DNA of 64,000 nucleotides from positions 310,001 through 374,000 of the forward strand of contig NZ_VCRA01000005.1 in assembly GCF_005938385.1 (NCBI RefSeq). Reading direction: 5' to 3'. Under the pieces are notes generated by a model. It did not search any database. It saw only the letters and a program-made list of their open reading frames with translations, and was not told the origin of the DNA. Position 1 is the first letter of the stretch, and every line of letters begins with the position of its first letter. The stretch is from Paenibacillus mesophilus (lineage in GTDB: Bacteria; Bacillota; Bacilli; Paenibacillales; NBRC-103111). Shown here in pieces: positions 42,111 to 50,409 of the stretch. The position numbers and the translations under genes are program-made.

Positions 42111-43313
42111 TCAGTAAGATCGAGCGACCTTCTGCAGCGCATGGGCAACTTCACGAATCGCTTGTTCATCGGATAATAAAATATTTTGGGTCAGCCATAC
42201 CGCTTCTTTCTCGCATAACCGTTCGCAGACCGGGCAGTCGTATATGCGCTCTTCGCCGGTCCACATGGCGGTCGTCTCGATGATCGATTTATTGCGGTTG
42301 AGCGGGATGTAGCCTGCTGCGAGCGGCACGCCTTCCGCATTCACTTTTTTGATAAAATCGTCTTTCTCGGCCATAGCCGGATCCAGCTTGAACATATAGA
42401 GATGGTAAGCGTGCCGGGTTATTCTCGCATCCTGCTTCAACAAGCGAATGCCCTCCACCCCTGTCAGAAGCTCGTCGAGCAGCTTCGCATTGCCCTCGCG
42501 CTTACGCATTTGCTCTTCAAGCCGAGTCATTTGCGCCAAAACGACAGCGGCCTGAAATTCGGTCATCCGATAGTTTTGGCCAAACCGCTCGTGCTGATAC
42601 CAACCGCCGTTCGGAATCCGTCCGACGTTGCATACCGACCAGGCGTTTTCCCAATAATCGCGGTTGTTCGTCGTAATGATACCGCCTTCTCCCGCGTTCA
42701 AGTTTTTGCTCGATTGCAGGCTGAACGTCCCAAGATCCCCTATCGATCCTACGCCCTGACCTTCCCAGGAAGCTCCTACCGCTTGCGCCGCATCCTCGAT
42801 GAGAGCGAGTCCGTGTTTCGCTGCAATTTCCTTCAATCGGGTCATGTTGGCCGGCGTACCGGCGATATGAACGGCAATGATCGCCTTCGTTTTGGGCGTA
42901 ATGAGCGGTTCGATCTTCTCCGGATCGATCAGCAGCGTATCTTCTTCGATATCGGCAAATACGGGAATAATCCCATACGCCAGTGCTGCGGAAGCGGTAG
43001 CAATAAACGTATAAGGCGGGACGATCACTTCATCGCCCGGCTTCACTCCAGCCGCCTGCAGTGCGACCGTAATCGCTACAGTCCCGTTGACGACGCTGAC
43101 CGCATACTGGGCGTTCTGAAGCTCGGCGAATTTCCGTTCCATCTGCGGAAGCTTCGGCTCGTAGTTCGGCTTGGCCGCGCCGCCCGCGCCGCCCCATTTG
43201 CCGGATTCAAGCACTTCCTTCAACAGCTGCAGCTCTATCTCCCCGACGACCGGCCACGCCGCGAACGGAGTCGTGCGAGCCGGAGTACCTCCGTTAACTG
43301 CCAGTTTCTCCAT
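42111..43313 (-). CDS. DegT/DnrJ/EryC1/StrS-family aminotransferase
   Basis: A 400-residue PLP-dependent sugar aminotransferase. The internal aldimine Lys is in FSLQSSKNLNAGEGG; the ring-stacking and PLP-phosphate regions are VVNGTVAITVALQAAG and LIEDAAQAVGA. The family converts keto-sugars, often nucleotide-linked, to amino-sugars. Proteins of this subgroup in Paenibacillaceae often sit with Gfo/Idh oxidoreductases and isomerases, as here with the isomerase at 41071, so a free-sugar role is possible. GGGAGG precedes the ATG. Confidence 0.88.
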   Translation of the reverse strand: MEKLAVNGGTPARTTPFAAWPVVGEIELQLLKEVLESGKWGGAGGAAKPNYEPKLPQMERKFAELQNAQYAVSVVNGTVAITVALQAAGVKPGDEVIVPPYTFIATASAALAYGIIPVFADIEEDTLLIDPEKIEPLITPKTKAIIAVHIAGTPANMTRLKEIAAKHGLALIEDAAQAVGASWEGQGVGSIGDLGTFSLQSSKNLNAGEGGIITTNNRDYWENAWSVCNVGRIPNGGWYQHERFGQNYRMTEFQAAVVLAQMTRLEEQMRKREGNAKLLDELLTGVEGIRLLKQDARITRHAYHLYMFKLDPAMAEKDDFIKKVNAEGVPLAAGYIPLNRNKSIIETTAMWTGEERIYDCPVCERLCEKEAVWLTQNILLSDEQAIREVAHALQKVARSY

Positions 43314-43426
43314 GTCAATCCCTCCCGTGTTGTCGCCCGATCCGGACGATTTACAACATCAGTTTAAAATAATTGAATGGAGACCGCATGCCATTTCTTA
43401 TCCCTCACCGGACATTTTATGTAGTG

Positions 43427-43478
43427 GAAAAAACCGCCGTTGCACATTGCGTGTAAGCAATCTGTGCCAAGGCGGTTC
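43427..43478 (-). terminator. Intrinsic terminator of the SASP gene
   Basis: The minus-strand ACCGCC...GCACA / TGTGC...GGCGGT stem is followed by TTTTTTCC. It begins 8 bases after the SASP stop. Confidence 0.8.
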
Positions 43479-43485
43479 AAATGGT

Positions 43486-43776
43486 TTACGGATTGGAGCG
43501 GTTCACCAGCTGCTGCTGGGCCATACGAATCATTTCGCGGACCATCTTTCCGCCGATTTGTCCTCCGATTTTGCCTGCATCTTCGGTCGTAAGCTGGCCG
43601 TTGTTGCCGGGCGATAACGGAATGCCCAGCGACTTCGCCACCTCGAATTTGACGTTGTTCGGCTCGGCATGATTAACCGTATACCCTTCCTTCTGCATAA
43701 CCGCCGCCTTGAACGAATCTAGGCTGCGCCCGGCTCCGGGTACGACCGGTGTATTTCTGCTTCGTCTTCTGGCCAT
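43486..43776 (-). CDS. Alpha/beta-type small acid-soluble spore protein
   Basis: A 96-residue DNA-binding spore protein. The two family signatures are present: KFEVAKSLGIPLSPGNNG, which contains the region cut by the GPR protease (after Glu), and EDAGKIGGQIGGKMVREMI. The N-terminus is Arg-rich (MARRRSRN), longer than in classical SspA. These proteins coat spore DNA and protect it from UV and heat. They are made in the forespore under sigma-G; no promoter was identified by eye. GAGGTG precedes the ATG. Confidence 0.95.
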   Translation of the reverse strand: MARRRSRNTPVVPGAGRSLDSFKAAVMQKEGYTVNHAEPNNVKFEVAKSLGIPLSPGNNGQLTTEDAGKIGGQIGGKMVREMIRMAQQQLVNRSNP

Positions 43777-43949
43777 ATTGGATCACCTCATCTACTAGCG
43801 TGTCCAACCTCAACTAACCTATTCGGACGTTTAGCACCGGTTCCGGCATTGCGAGGATCTTCTGTTAACTTCTGGGTGTTCATTAGGCATCAGTATAATT
43901 TCCTAGTATAATAGGAGAGAGACCATAACTACGGGTAAGGGGTAACCGG

Positions 43950-44369
43950 ATGAATATAGCCTTTTTTCTAGTGCCGAAACATGAGGTCATTTGCTTGACC
44001 GCCCAATCGACGCTTCGCCAAGCTTTGGAACGCATGGAATACCACCGTTATACGGCTGTGCCGGTTCTTTCCGACGAGGGCCACTATATCGGAACGATTA
44101 CAGAAGGCGACCTGCTCTGGTATTTTAAAAATACTCCGGGTGTCACGTTCGAGAACGCCCACCGCCATCATCTTTCTTCCGTTCCGATGAGAATGCAGAA
44201 CGCTCCGGTTCATATCGACGCGAACATGAACGACCTGATTTCGAAAGCGAAGGCGCAAAATTTCGTTCCGGTTACAGATGACCGGAAGCATTTTATCGGT
44301 ATCGTTCGAAGAAGCGACATAATCGAATATTGCGCGGCCCAGTTATTCACCGCCGCTGCCAAACAATAA
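43950..44369 (+). CDS. Two-CBS-domain protein
   Basis: A 139-residue protein made only of a tandem CBS pair (Bateman module). The first repeat has TLRQALERMEYHRYTAVPVL and GTITEGDLLWY. The second has NDLISKAKAQNFVPVTDD and GIVRRSDIIEYC. Such stand-alone pairs bind adenosine nucleotides or c-di-AMP and regulate partner proteins. AAGGGG lies about 9 bases before the ATG. It converges on a VOC gene with a shared terminator between them. Confidence 0.9.
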   Translation: MNIAFFLVPKHEVICLTAQSTLRQALERMEYHRYTAVPVLSDEGHYIGTITEGDLLWYFKNTPGVTFENAHRHHLSSVPMRMQNAPVHIDANMNDLISKAKAQNFVPVTDDRKHFIGIVRRSDIIEYCAAQLFTAAAKQ

Positions 44370-44373
44370 AAGA

Positions 44374-44421
44374 AGAACGGCTCCGTCGCTGACTTTGCGA
44401 ACAGAGCCGTTCTAATATTTT
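44374..44421. terminator. Bidirectional terminator between the CBS and VOC genes
   Basis: AGAACGGCTC / GAGCCGTTCT form a perfect 10-bp stem with a 20-base loop, followed by AATATTTTT on the plus strand. Confidence 0.75.
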
Positions 44422-44849
44422 TACATACGGCCTTCCGTGTAAATTTGGAAGGTGACGCCGAATTTGTCCGTTACAATGCCGTAGGCAGGGCTGAAAAAAG
44501 TATCCTGCATCGGCATCTGCACTTGACCGTCTTGCTTCAGCGCCTCAAAGATTTGATTCGATTTATGTACGTCGTCCGTAGAAATACAGATCGTCACTTG
44601 GTTGCCGATCTGATGCGGCTGCCCCGGAAATATATCGGAGAACATCAGGTCCGTTTCGCCGACTTTCAGCATCGCATGCCCGATTAACTGTTTGGCAGCC
44701 TCCGGCAACGGTGATTCGGGGTTTTCCGGCATTTCTCCGAAAGTTTGCTTAAATAAAAGTTCGGCATTCAATGCTTTCACATAAAAATCTATAGCTTCCT
44801 GTGCGTTTCCATTCATCATCAAGTAAGGGGACAATCTCATTGCCATCAT
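44421..44849 (-). CDS. VOC-family (PhnB/glyoxalase-like) protein
   Basis: A 142-residue protein of the PhnB-like VOC group. It has LSPYLMMNGNAQEAIDFYVK, a metal-site-like IGHAMLKVGETDLMFSD, and a C-terminal SPAYGIVTDKFGVTFQIYTE. The group dimerises to form a metal or ligand site; most members have no known substrate. AAGGAG lies 7 bases before the first of two adjacent ATGs. It is a single gene that ends at the terminator shared with the CBS gene. Confidence 0.85.
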   Translation of the reverse strand: MMAMRLSPYLMMNGNAQEAIDFYVKALNAELLFKQTFGEMPENPESPLPEAAKQLIGHAMLKVGETDLMFSDIFPGQPHQIGNQVTICISTDDVHKSNQIFEALKQDGQVQMPMQDTFFSPAYGIVTDKFGVTFQIYTEGRM

Positions 44850-45028
44850 GATTCAGCTCCTTAGGTTTCATTTTTTCGTATTCACCTTGAATCGATCGTC
44901 CAAGCATTCGTTTAGACATTGGTCGATGTAGCGTGCACCACCTCCCATTATTGCCATACTGTAACTATACAATACAGAACATATGTTTGCAATTTAATAT
45001 TTTGTAAAATCACTCTGTGGCAGCTCCA

Positions 45029-45550
45029 CTAATTCTTCTCATCCGCCAAACGGTAAACCATCAATTCTTCGTCGTAGTAAGCCCCTTCGCAATACAGCGA
45101 CTTCTTCTCGACCCCATATACCTGAAATCCGATAGCCGCATACACTCGTTTCGCGCTTACGTTAGCGGCATTGACGCCTAGATTGATTTGCTTGAGTCCC
45201 TCAATCCGGCCGGCCCTCGCGATCAGTTCCTTCATTAAGGTTTTGGCGATATCGCGTCCCCGGTATTGCGGATCTACGTATACGCCCCAGACGCTGCCCT
45301 TATGGCGCAGCTTCTTCTTCTGCTCGCGATGGAAGCCGACGATGCCCGCTAGCTTGCTTTGCTCTGTAAATGCTCCCAGAATAAAATCGTCTTCATTGTT
45401 TTGGATTCCTTCGGCAATGGCTTCCAGCGGCTTCTTCAACGACTCTTCATAATCCGAGGAAAAAGCTTCGGGGTGGTTTTTCAGTGCCGCCAGCCGCATG
45501 CTCCAAAATTGCTCCGCATCAGCCTTGGAAACAGGACGGATCGTAATCAT
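45029..45550 (-). CDS. GNAT-family N-acetyltransferase
   Basis: A 173-residue acetyl-CoA-dependent acetyltransferase. Motif A is GVYVDPQYRGRDIAKTLMKE (acetyl-CoA pyrophosphate loop), followed by NLGVNAANVSAKRVYAAIGF. It begins ITIRPVSKADAEQFWSMRLA. The substrate is unknown. AGGAG and AAAGG precede the ATG. It stands alone, with 180 bases to the VOC gene and 200 bases to nrdF; nothing recognisable was seen in either gap apart from the nrdF terminator. Confidence 0.88.
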   Translation of the reverse strand: MITIRPVSKADAEQFWSMRLAALKNHPEAFSSDYEESLKKPLEAIAEGIQNNEDDFILGAFTEQSKLAGIVGFHREQKKKLRHKGSVWGVYVDPQYRGRDIAKTLMKELIARAGRIEGLKQINLGVNAANVSAKRVYAAIGFQVYGVEKKSLYCEGAYYDEELMVYRLADEKN

Positions 45551-45708
45551 CCTTTCACACTCCTCTCTTTCCGGTCATTCCAACTTTTCATTCCGTAACA
45601 CCATATGAACGTGGTCTTGCCAGCAAACCATTCATGCTTACATACTTGAGAACCAATCCTTCTTATTAGTAGTATTCTCGAGCATAGCGCATTAGCTGCC
45701 GCAATTGC

Positions 45709-45739
45709 AAAAAAAGCCGCGATTCGAAAATCGCGACTT
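45709..45739 (-). terminator. Intrinsic terminator of the nrdIEF operon
   Basis: The minus-strand stem GTCGCGATT / AATCGCGGC has a short loop and a run of seven Ts. It lies 10 bases after the nrdF stop. Confidence 0.85.
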
Positions 45740-45748
45740 CTTCGTCTA

Positions 45749-46723
45749 CTAAAACCGGAAATCGTCGTCCGTCAACGGCTCGACGTGAATCGTGCGCACA
45801 TACCCGTTGCCCTTCTTGGAGAAAAAGTCGTGCTGCTTCGTCCGCGTGCTGATTCCGTTGAACACGATCGGGTTGACTTCTTCCTCCGGGAACGCCGGGT
45901 CGAGGCCCAAGTTCATCAACGCTTTATTGGCGTTGTACCGCACAAATTTCTTCACTTCGTCCACAAGCCCGACGGAACCGTACAGCTCTTCGGTGTATTG
46001 TTCCTCGTTCCGATGGAGGTAGTGAAGCAGCCCGTTGAACGTTTCAAGCGCATCCTGACGCTCGTCGGTGTCCAGCTCGGCGAACAGCTCCTGAGCCAGC
46101 ACGCCTACGTACAAGCCGTGAATGCTTTCGTCGCGCAGGATAAGGTCGATAATCTCGCCGCTGCTCGTCATCTTGCCTTGACCGGCCAAGTATAGCGGAT
46201 AGAAGAAACCGCTGTAGAACAAGTAACTCTCCAGCAATACCGAAGCGGCCATAGCCAAGTACAAGTCTTTGCGCGTCTCGATGCCGCGGTAATACTGGGA
46301 AATCGTTTCCGCTTTCGTCTGCAAACAGCGGTTGTTTTCGACCCAACGGAATACGCCGTCGATTTCTTCGGTTGTCGCCAGCGTCGTGAAGATGCTGCTG
46401 TACGATTTGGCGTGGATCTGCTCCATCATGCCCATGAAGCCGAGCACCGCCTTGCGCTGCAGCCCTTCCACATGCTCCATAATTTTCGGCATGCCCACGC
46501 CGCCCTGCACCGTATCCAGCAGCGTAAGCCCGCCCAGCACCTTCATGTACAGCTCGCGTTCGCTATCGTTTAACGTCATCCACGACATTTTGTCGTCGGA
46601 CAACGGAATTTCCTCATCGGTCCAAAACTGCATAATGTTTTGATTCCAGAACGTATTCGAGAAGTCGTCGTCCGGACGGTTCCAGTTGACAGCCTTCATC
46701 GGCCCTTTGTTGATTTTGTCCAT
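45749..46723 (-). CDS. nrdF: Class Ib ribonucleotide reductase beta subunit NrdF
   Basis: A 324-residue ferritin-fold radical subunit. Dimetal ligand regions include MEQIHAKSYSS, EEIDGVFRWVE, ESYLFYSGFFYPLY and RDESIHGLYVG. It holds the Mn- or Fe-tyrosyl radical that starts catalysis in NrdE. The C-terminal DDDFRF docks on NrdE. It is full-length with no intein or intron. AAAGGAG precedes the ATG, and the nrdE stop is 33 bases upstream. Together with NrdE and NrdI it makes deoxynucleotides aerobically. Confidence 0.95.
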   Translation of the reverse strand: MDKINKGPMKAVNWNRPDDDFSNTFWNQNIMQFWTDEEIPLSDDKMSWMTLNDSERELYMKVLGGLTLLDTVQGGVGMPKIMEHVEGLQRKAVLGFMGMMEQIHAKSYSSIFTTLATTEEIDGVFRWVENNRCLQTKAETISQYYRGIETRKDLYLAMAASVLLESYLFYSGFFYPLYLAGQGKMTSSGEIIDLILRDESIHGLYVGVLAQELFAELDTDERQDALETFNGLLHYLHRNEEQYTEELYGSVGLVDEVKKFVRYNANKALMNLGLDPAFPEEEVNPIVFNGISTRTKQHDFFSKKGNGYVRTIHVEPLTDDDFRF

Positions 46724-46756
46724 GATAAGGTTCTCCTTTGTCGTCTTGCCGGAAAA

Positions 46757-48841
46757 TCAAACCGAGCAGCTGATGCACTCTTCCACGGACAGCCGGTTCG
46801 TCCGCGTATAATAAAGCGACTTCAGCCCTTTCTTGGCCGCATATACGTAATAGCGGGCAAGCTGTCTTGTCGTCACGTCGCTGTTCACGTGCAGGACGGT
46901 AGAGATGCCTTGGTCGACATGCGTCTGGATTTCGGCGATCAGATCGAGCACTTTGAACTGATCCATGTTGTATGCCGACTTATAGTAGAAGAAATTGTCC
47001 CGGCTCAAGTACGGCATCGGATAATAAGTCGTCGAATTCGCATACGTGCGCGTCTCGATTTGTTCCACGACCGGCATTACGCTCGAGGTGGCGTTCTGGA
47101 TATACGAGATGCTCTGGGTCGGCGCAATGGCGAGACGGTATGCGTGATACAGGCCGTGCTGCTGCACCAGTCCTTTAAGCTTCTGCCAGTCTTGCGGGGA
47201 CGGAAGCTCGATCCCGTCGAACAGCGCTTTGGCTTTATCCGATGTCGGGCGGTAATCCGTGCGTTCATAACGCTCGAAATAAGTGCCCTTGGCGTATTCG
47301 GACTTCTCGAAGCCGTGGAACGTGACGCCGCGCGAACGCGCGATATCCATGCTTTTCTCAATCGAATAATAATTCATCGCCATGAAAAAAGCACGCGCGA
47401 ACTGGATCGCGTCATCGCTGTCGTAAGCGATGCTGTTCTTCGCCAAATATCCGTGCAGGTTCATAGCGCCAAGCCCTACCGAGTGCAGCTCGCTGTTCGC
47501 CTTCGCCACGCCCGGGGCGTTCGAGATGTGCGTCATGTCGCTGACGGCGGTCAAGCCGATCATTCCTTCGTGCACCGATTCCTTAATCTTCTTCCGCTCC
47601 ATGACGTTGGCGATATTGAGAGAAGCCAAGTTGCAGCTAATATCCCGTCTGATCGTATCCGCCTGTCCGTAATCGCCGATTTCCGACGTTTCCTGCAGCT
47701 GGAATATTTCGGTGCACAGGTTCGACATCTTGATCGTGCCGATATCTTTAAGCGCGTGGGCGCTGTTCGCATTGCTTCGGTTCATCATGTAAGGATATCC
47801 CGATTCGAGCTGGATCGTTGCGATTTTGACGAGCATATCGCGGGCGCTCATCACTACTTTCTTGCGGACGCCGTCGTTCGCGATCAGCTGATCGTACATC
47901 TCGTCCATGTCCATGTCATCCATATGTATGCCATAAGCGCGGTAAACGGAGTAAGGAGCGAATACGTGCAGCGGCTCGTTGCGCTCGGCAAGCTCATAAA
48001 ACTTGTTCGGAACGATTAGTCCGATCGACAGCGTCTTCAGGCGGCTTTTCTCGTCGGCGTTAATTTTTTTGCTGTCGAGAAACTCCATTACGTCCCAGCC
48101 GAAAATATTATAATAACCGGCTCCCGAGCCTTTGCGCTGCCCCATCTGATCCGCATAGGAGAAAGCATCCTCCATCAGCTTCAGCACCGGCATAATGCCT
48201 TTGGCCGCGCCTTCGACGCCTTTGATCGGCTCGCCCCGGCCGCGAAGCTTGGACAAGTTTACGGCAACGCCGCCGCCGATTTTGGATAGCTGCATGCATG
48301 TGCCGATGCCGTAATTGATCGAGTTGAGCGAATCGTCCAGCTCGAGCAGGAAGCACGAAACCATCTCGCCTCTTCTGCTCTTGCCCGCATTCAGAAACGT
48401 CGGGGTAGCGGGCTGCAGACGCCGCTCCATCATCGATTCGGCCAAGGCGCGCGCCGCGCTCATATCGCCTCTCGCCAAATGCAGAGCGACGATGGCAACC
48501 CGGTCGGGATAATGCTCCAAGTAAAGCGAACGGTCGTCGCTCTTCACCGCATAGTCCGTATAAAATTTCGAAGCCGCCATATAGGAAGGGAACTCGAACT
48601 TGTAAGCGTGCGTAATCCCGTAAATCTCCTCAACCTGCTCCATTGTATATGTATCGAACACATTTTCGTAAAAGTCCTGATCGATCATATAGCGGATTTT
48701 CTCGGCCGTGTTCGCGAAGCGGACGCTTTTGCGGGCAACCTCCTCCATGAACGCTTCCACCGCTTCCCGATCTTTGTCCAATTGGAAAAACCCGTCCTCG
48801 CTCCGCTGCATCAGCATGTTGTTCAACTCAATATGACGCAA
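46757..48841 (-). CDS. nrdE: Class Ib ribonucleotide reductase alpha subunit NrdE
   Basis: A 694-residue catalytic subunit. NSGKSRRGEMVSCFLLELDD-type residues (near NAGKSRRGEM and CFLLELDD), SNLCTEIFQL and the C-terminal redox pair CISC (ECISCSV) are present. It lacks the ATP-cone of class Ia enzymes, as expected. Cysteines in the barrel make the thiyl radical, and the CISC tail re-reduces the active site. TTG at 48841 is the start, with AGGAGGTG 9 bases upstream. It overlaps the end of nrdI by 14 bases. Confidence 0.94.
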   Translation of the reverse strand: MRHIELNNMLMQRSEDGFFQLDKDREAVEAFMEEVARKSVRFANTAEKIRYMIDQDFYENVFDTYTMEQVEEIYGITHAYKFEFPSYMAASKFYTDYAVKSDDRSLYLEHYPDRVAIVALHLARGDMSAARALAESMMERRLQPATPTFLNAGKSRRGEMVSCFLLELDDSLNSINYGIGTCMQLSKIGGGVAVNLSKLRGRGEPIKGVEGAAKGIMPVLKLMEDAFSYADQMGQRKGSGAGYYNIFGWDVMEFLDSKKINADEKSRLKTLSIGLIVPNKFYELAERNEPLHVFAPYSVYRAYGIHMDDMDMDEMYDQLIANDGVRKKVVMSARDMLVKIATIQLESGYPYMMNRSNANSAHALKDIGTIKMSNLCTEIFQLQETSEIGDYGQADTIRRDISCNLASLNIANVMERKKIKESVHEGMIGLTAVSDMTHISNAPGVAKANSELHSVGLGAMNLHGYLAKNSIAYDSDDAIQFARAFFMAMNYYSIEKSMDIARSRGVTFHGFEKSEYAKGTYFERYERTDYRPTSDKAKALFDGIELPSPQDWQKLKGLVQQHGLYHAYRLAIAPTQSISYIQNATSSVMPVVEQIETRTYANSTTYYPMPYLSRDNFFYYKSAYNMDQFKVLDLIAEIQTHVDQGISTVLHVNSDVTTRQLARYYVYAAKKGLKSLYYTRTNRLSVEECISCSV

Positions 48842-49187
48842 CTGCGCTCACCTCCTGCATGAATCGTTCCACGTCTTTCGTCGTTCCCGCCAATTCGAAC
48901 TTGCTCAAGACCGGCACGTTATACAGATCCGCGATCCGGTCGGCGCTGCGGGCGAAGCCTTCTCCCCAATTCCGGTTGCCGCTCGCGGACACGCCGACCA
49001 ATTGACGATGGTTGCGCTTCAGAAACGAAAGCGTCTTTTCGGGCGCCTGTCCGAAGCCGGTCGTATAGGTAACGAGCACGAAAGGCTCGTCGACGGTCAA
49101 CTCATTCTCGATCGGTACGGCCGGCATACCCAGCTTGCCGACAAATCTTTTTACATTTCCGGTTTTGGAATCGTATACGATCAGCAT
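48828..49187 (-). CDS. nrdI: Flavodoxin-like RNR activating protein NrdI
   Basis: A 119-residue flavodoxin-like protein. LIVYDSKTGNVKRFVGKLG binds the FMN phosphate, and TTGFGQAPEKTLSFL and SGNRNWGEGFARSAD are the NrdI loops. It supplies oxidant (superoxide or peroxide) to assemble the Mn(III)2-tyrosyl radical in NrdF. It is the first gene of nrdIEF and lies 38 bases downstream of the riboswitch-linked terminator. AAAGGGGA is 12 bases upstream of the ATG. Confidence 0.93.
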   Translation of the reverse strand: MLIVYDSKTGNVKRFVGKLGMPAVPIENELTVDEPFVLVTYTTGFGQAPEKTLSFLKRNHRQLVGVSASGNRNWGEGFARSADRIADLYNVPVLSKFELAGTTKDVERFMQEVSAVASY

Positions 49188-49224
49188 CTAGTAGAGAATC
49201 CCCTTTCCCGTATCCCCGGCGCAT

Positions 49225-49261
49225 GAAAAAAGCGCATCAGCGACAGATCGGCCGGATGCGC
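49225..49261 (-). terminator. Riboswitch-controlled terminator ahead of nrdI
   Basis: On the minus strand GCGCATC...GATGCGC is followed directly by TTTTTT, 38 bases before nrdI. It lies between the cobalamin aptamer and the first gene, so B12 binding is expected to favour it and turn the operon off. Confidence 0.8.
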
Positions 49262-49344
49262 CGAATACTTGCAAGTCATAGCATGACAGCAGTAATAACG
49301 ACGTAGCGGACACCTTCCTATCGACCGTAGGGCTTGTGTCGTCG

Positions 49345-49515
49345 AACGGGCAGGTCTCCTGACTCGGGGATCGGCGATTCTCGTCCGCCTTCCCGGCTGT
49401 TGACAGCCAGTGGCAATTCGGACCGAATCTACTCCCATACAGTGGCGGGACCGTGCCGGCTTCGCACCGGACTTCCCTATTAAGCTCGTTCCGTCTTATG
49501 GACGGAAAAGCACCC
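49345..49515 (-). promoter_or_regulatory. Cobalamin (B12) riboswitch of the nrdIEF operon
   Basis: The minus strand carries the full core of a class I cobalamin aptamer: GGTGCTTTTCC, AAGTCCGGTGCGAAGCCGGC, the B12 box GCCACTG within CCCGCCACTGTATGG, TGCCACTGGC, GGGAAGGC and the closing GTCAGGAGACCTGCC. Adenosyl- or other cobalamin binding likely lowers expression of the downstream class Ib reductase. This is the known logic in bacteria that also have a B12-dependent class II enzyme. The edges are approximate. Confidence 0.92.
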
Positions 49516-49544
49516 GTTACAACAATATGTAGTTTGTATTTAAT

Positions 49545-49573
49545 AATTTATATCAATATATTGTGCATGTCAA
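49545..49573 (-). promoter_or_regulatory. Sigma-A promoter of the riboswitch-nrdIEF transcript
   Basis: A perfect -35 TTGACA (49573-49568) is 17 bases from a -10 TAAATT (49550-49545). The transcript would start about 30 bases before the aptamer. The rest of the 49574-49838 stretch is AT-rich and held nothing else recognisable apart from the terminator of the dioxygenase gene. Confidence 0.65.
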
Positions 49574-49784
49574 TCGGACAAGCCTTCTATTTTTGTAGCG
49601 GAAAGGGTTGACTTTTGAGGAATCCGCCACTGGCCTGCATTCTCGGGATAACAAAAAAGAGTCTCAAATTCACTCTATCAAAAAGCGCTCTATCATTTTT
49701 AGAGGTAATTTTCTACATCAATATAATGAATTTCTCGTACTGTTATTTACTAGCGGAATATTGGGAAATAATTGCAAGTGACTA

Positions 49785-49823
49785 GAACAAACAACTCCTC
49801 CTCGTGTCCGAGAAGGAGTCGTC
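49785..49823 (-). terminator. Intrinsic terminator of the cysteine dioxygenase gene
   Basis: The minus-strand GACTCCT...AGGAGT stem is followed by TGTTTGTTC. It lies just downstream of the gene. Confidence 0.6.
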
Positions 49824-49838
49824 TGAAGCGGCGCATGT

Positions 49839-50333
49839 TTAAATCACATAGTCCAATACGTATTGCTCCGACCGTGTGTACGTCTTCGCGCCTGACAGCG
49901 GTGGGGAGTACAAATGCAGCGATACGGTTCGTCTGGCTCCCGGATTGCTCATCTGATGAATTTGGCCCTTCGGCGCCGGCAGCGTTTGCCCTTCCTTTAC
50001 GCGGAATTGGGCGGCATAAACCGCTTCTCCGCGCTCATCCGCTTTATAGATCGTGTTCAGCAGGATGCCCTCCACCACCAAGGCACAGCCGGCCGAGCAG
50101 CCGTGGTCGTGGATGTACGTTTCGCTGCGGGCGGGAATGTGTACGACTATAGCTTCGACTACGTCGGAGCGAAATAGAACGTTCCGTCCGTATGGCAGCC
50201 CATCGGGCTCCGATACGTAGGGTGCGATGAGTTCAGGTGTACAATCGAGCGCCGTCATTATTTCTTTCAACTCGCGCACATCCGGGCGTTTGAGCTCCGA
50301 CAGCATGTCGCTGAGCCGTTTGATCAAAAGCAT
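49839..50333 (-). CDS. Cysteine dioxygenase-family protein
   Basis: A 164-residue cupin that oxidises cysteine to cysteine sulfinate with O2 and Fe(II). The HxH pair is in YIHDHGCSAGCALVVEG, the third His in SLHLYSPPL. The Cys after HDHG marks the position that forms a Cys-Tyr crosslink in eukaryotic enzymes; whether it does so here is not known. The ATG at 50333 has GGGAGG 7 bases upstream, and the longer frame lacks a better site. It may take part in sulfur amino acid catabolism. It starts 77 bases from the end of the gene behind it. Confidence 0.85.
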   Translation of the reverse strand: MLLIKRLSDMLSELKRPDVRELKEIMTALDCTPELIAPYVSEPDGLPYGRNVLFRSDVVEAIVVHIPARSETYIHDHGCSAGCALVVEGILLNTIYKADERGEAVYAAQFRVKEGQTLPAPKGQIHQMSNPGARRTVSLHLYSPPLSGAKTYTRSEQYVLDYVI

Positions 50334-50409
50334 GGGACACCCTCCCCTGTAAGTGGGGCGATATTCCGCCTTACTCATCTATATGAGCGAACGTCCCGGT
50401 CGGTTCGGC

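Noticed and set aside
46640..48019. A 459-codon open frame on the plus strand
   Set aside because: It is antisense to nrdE and has no domain similarity; the minus-strand protein carries all class Ib motifs.
46757..48841. Possible intein in nrdE
   Set aside because: NrdE is 694 residues with no inserted block and no intein splicing motifs, so there is none.
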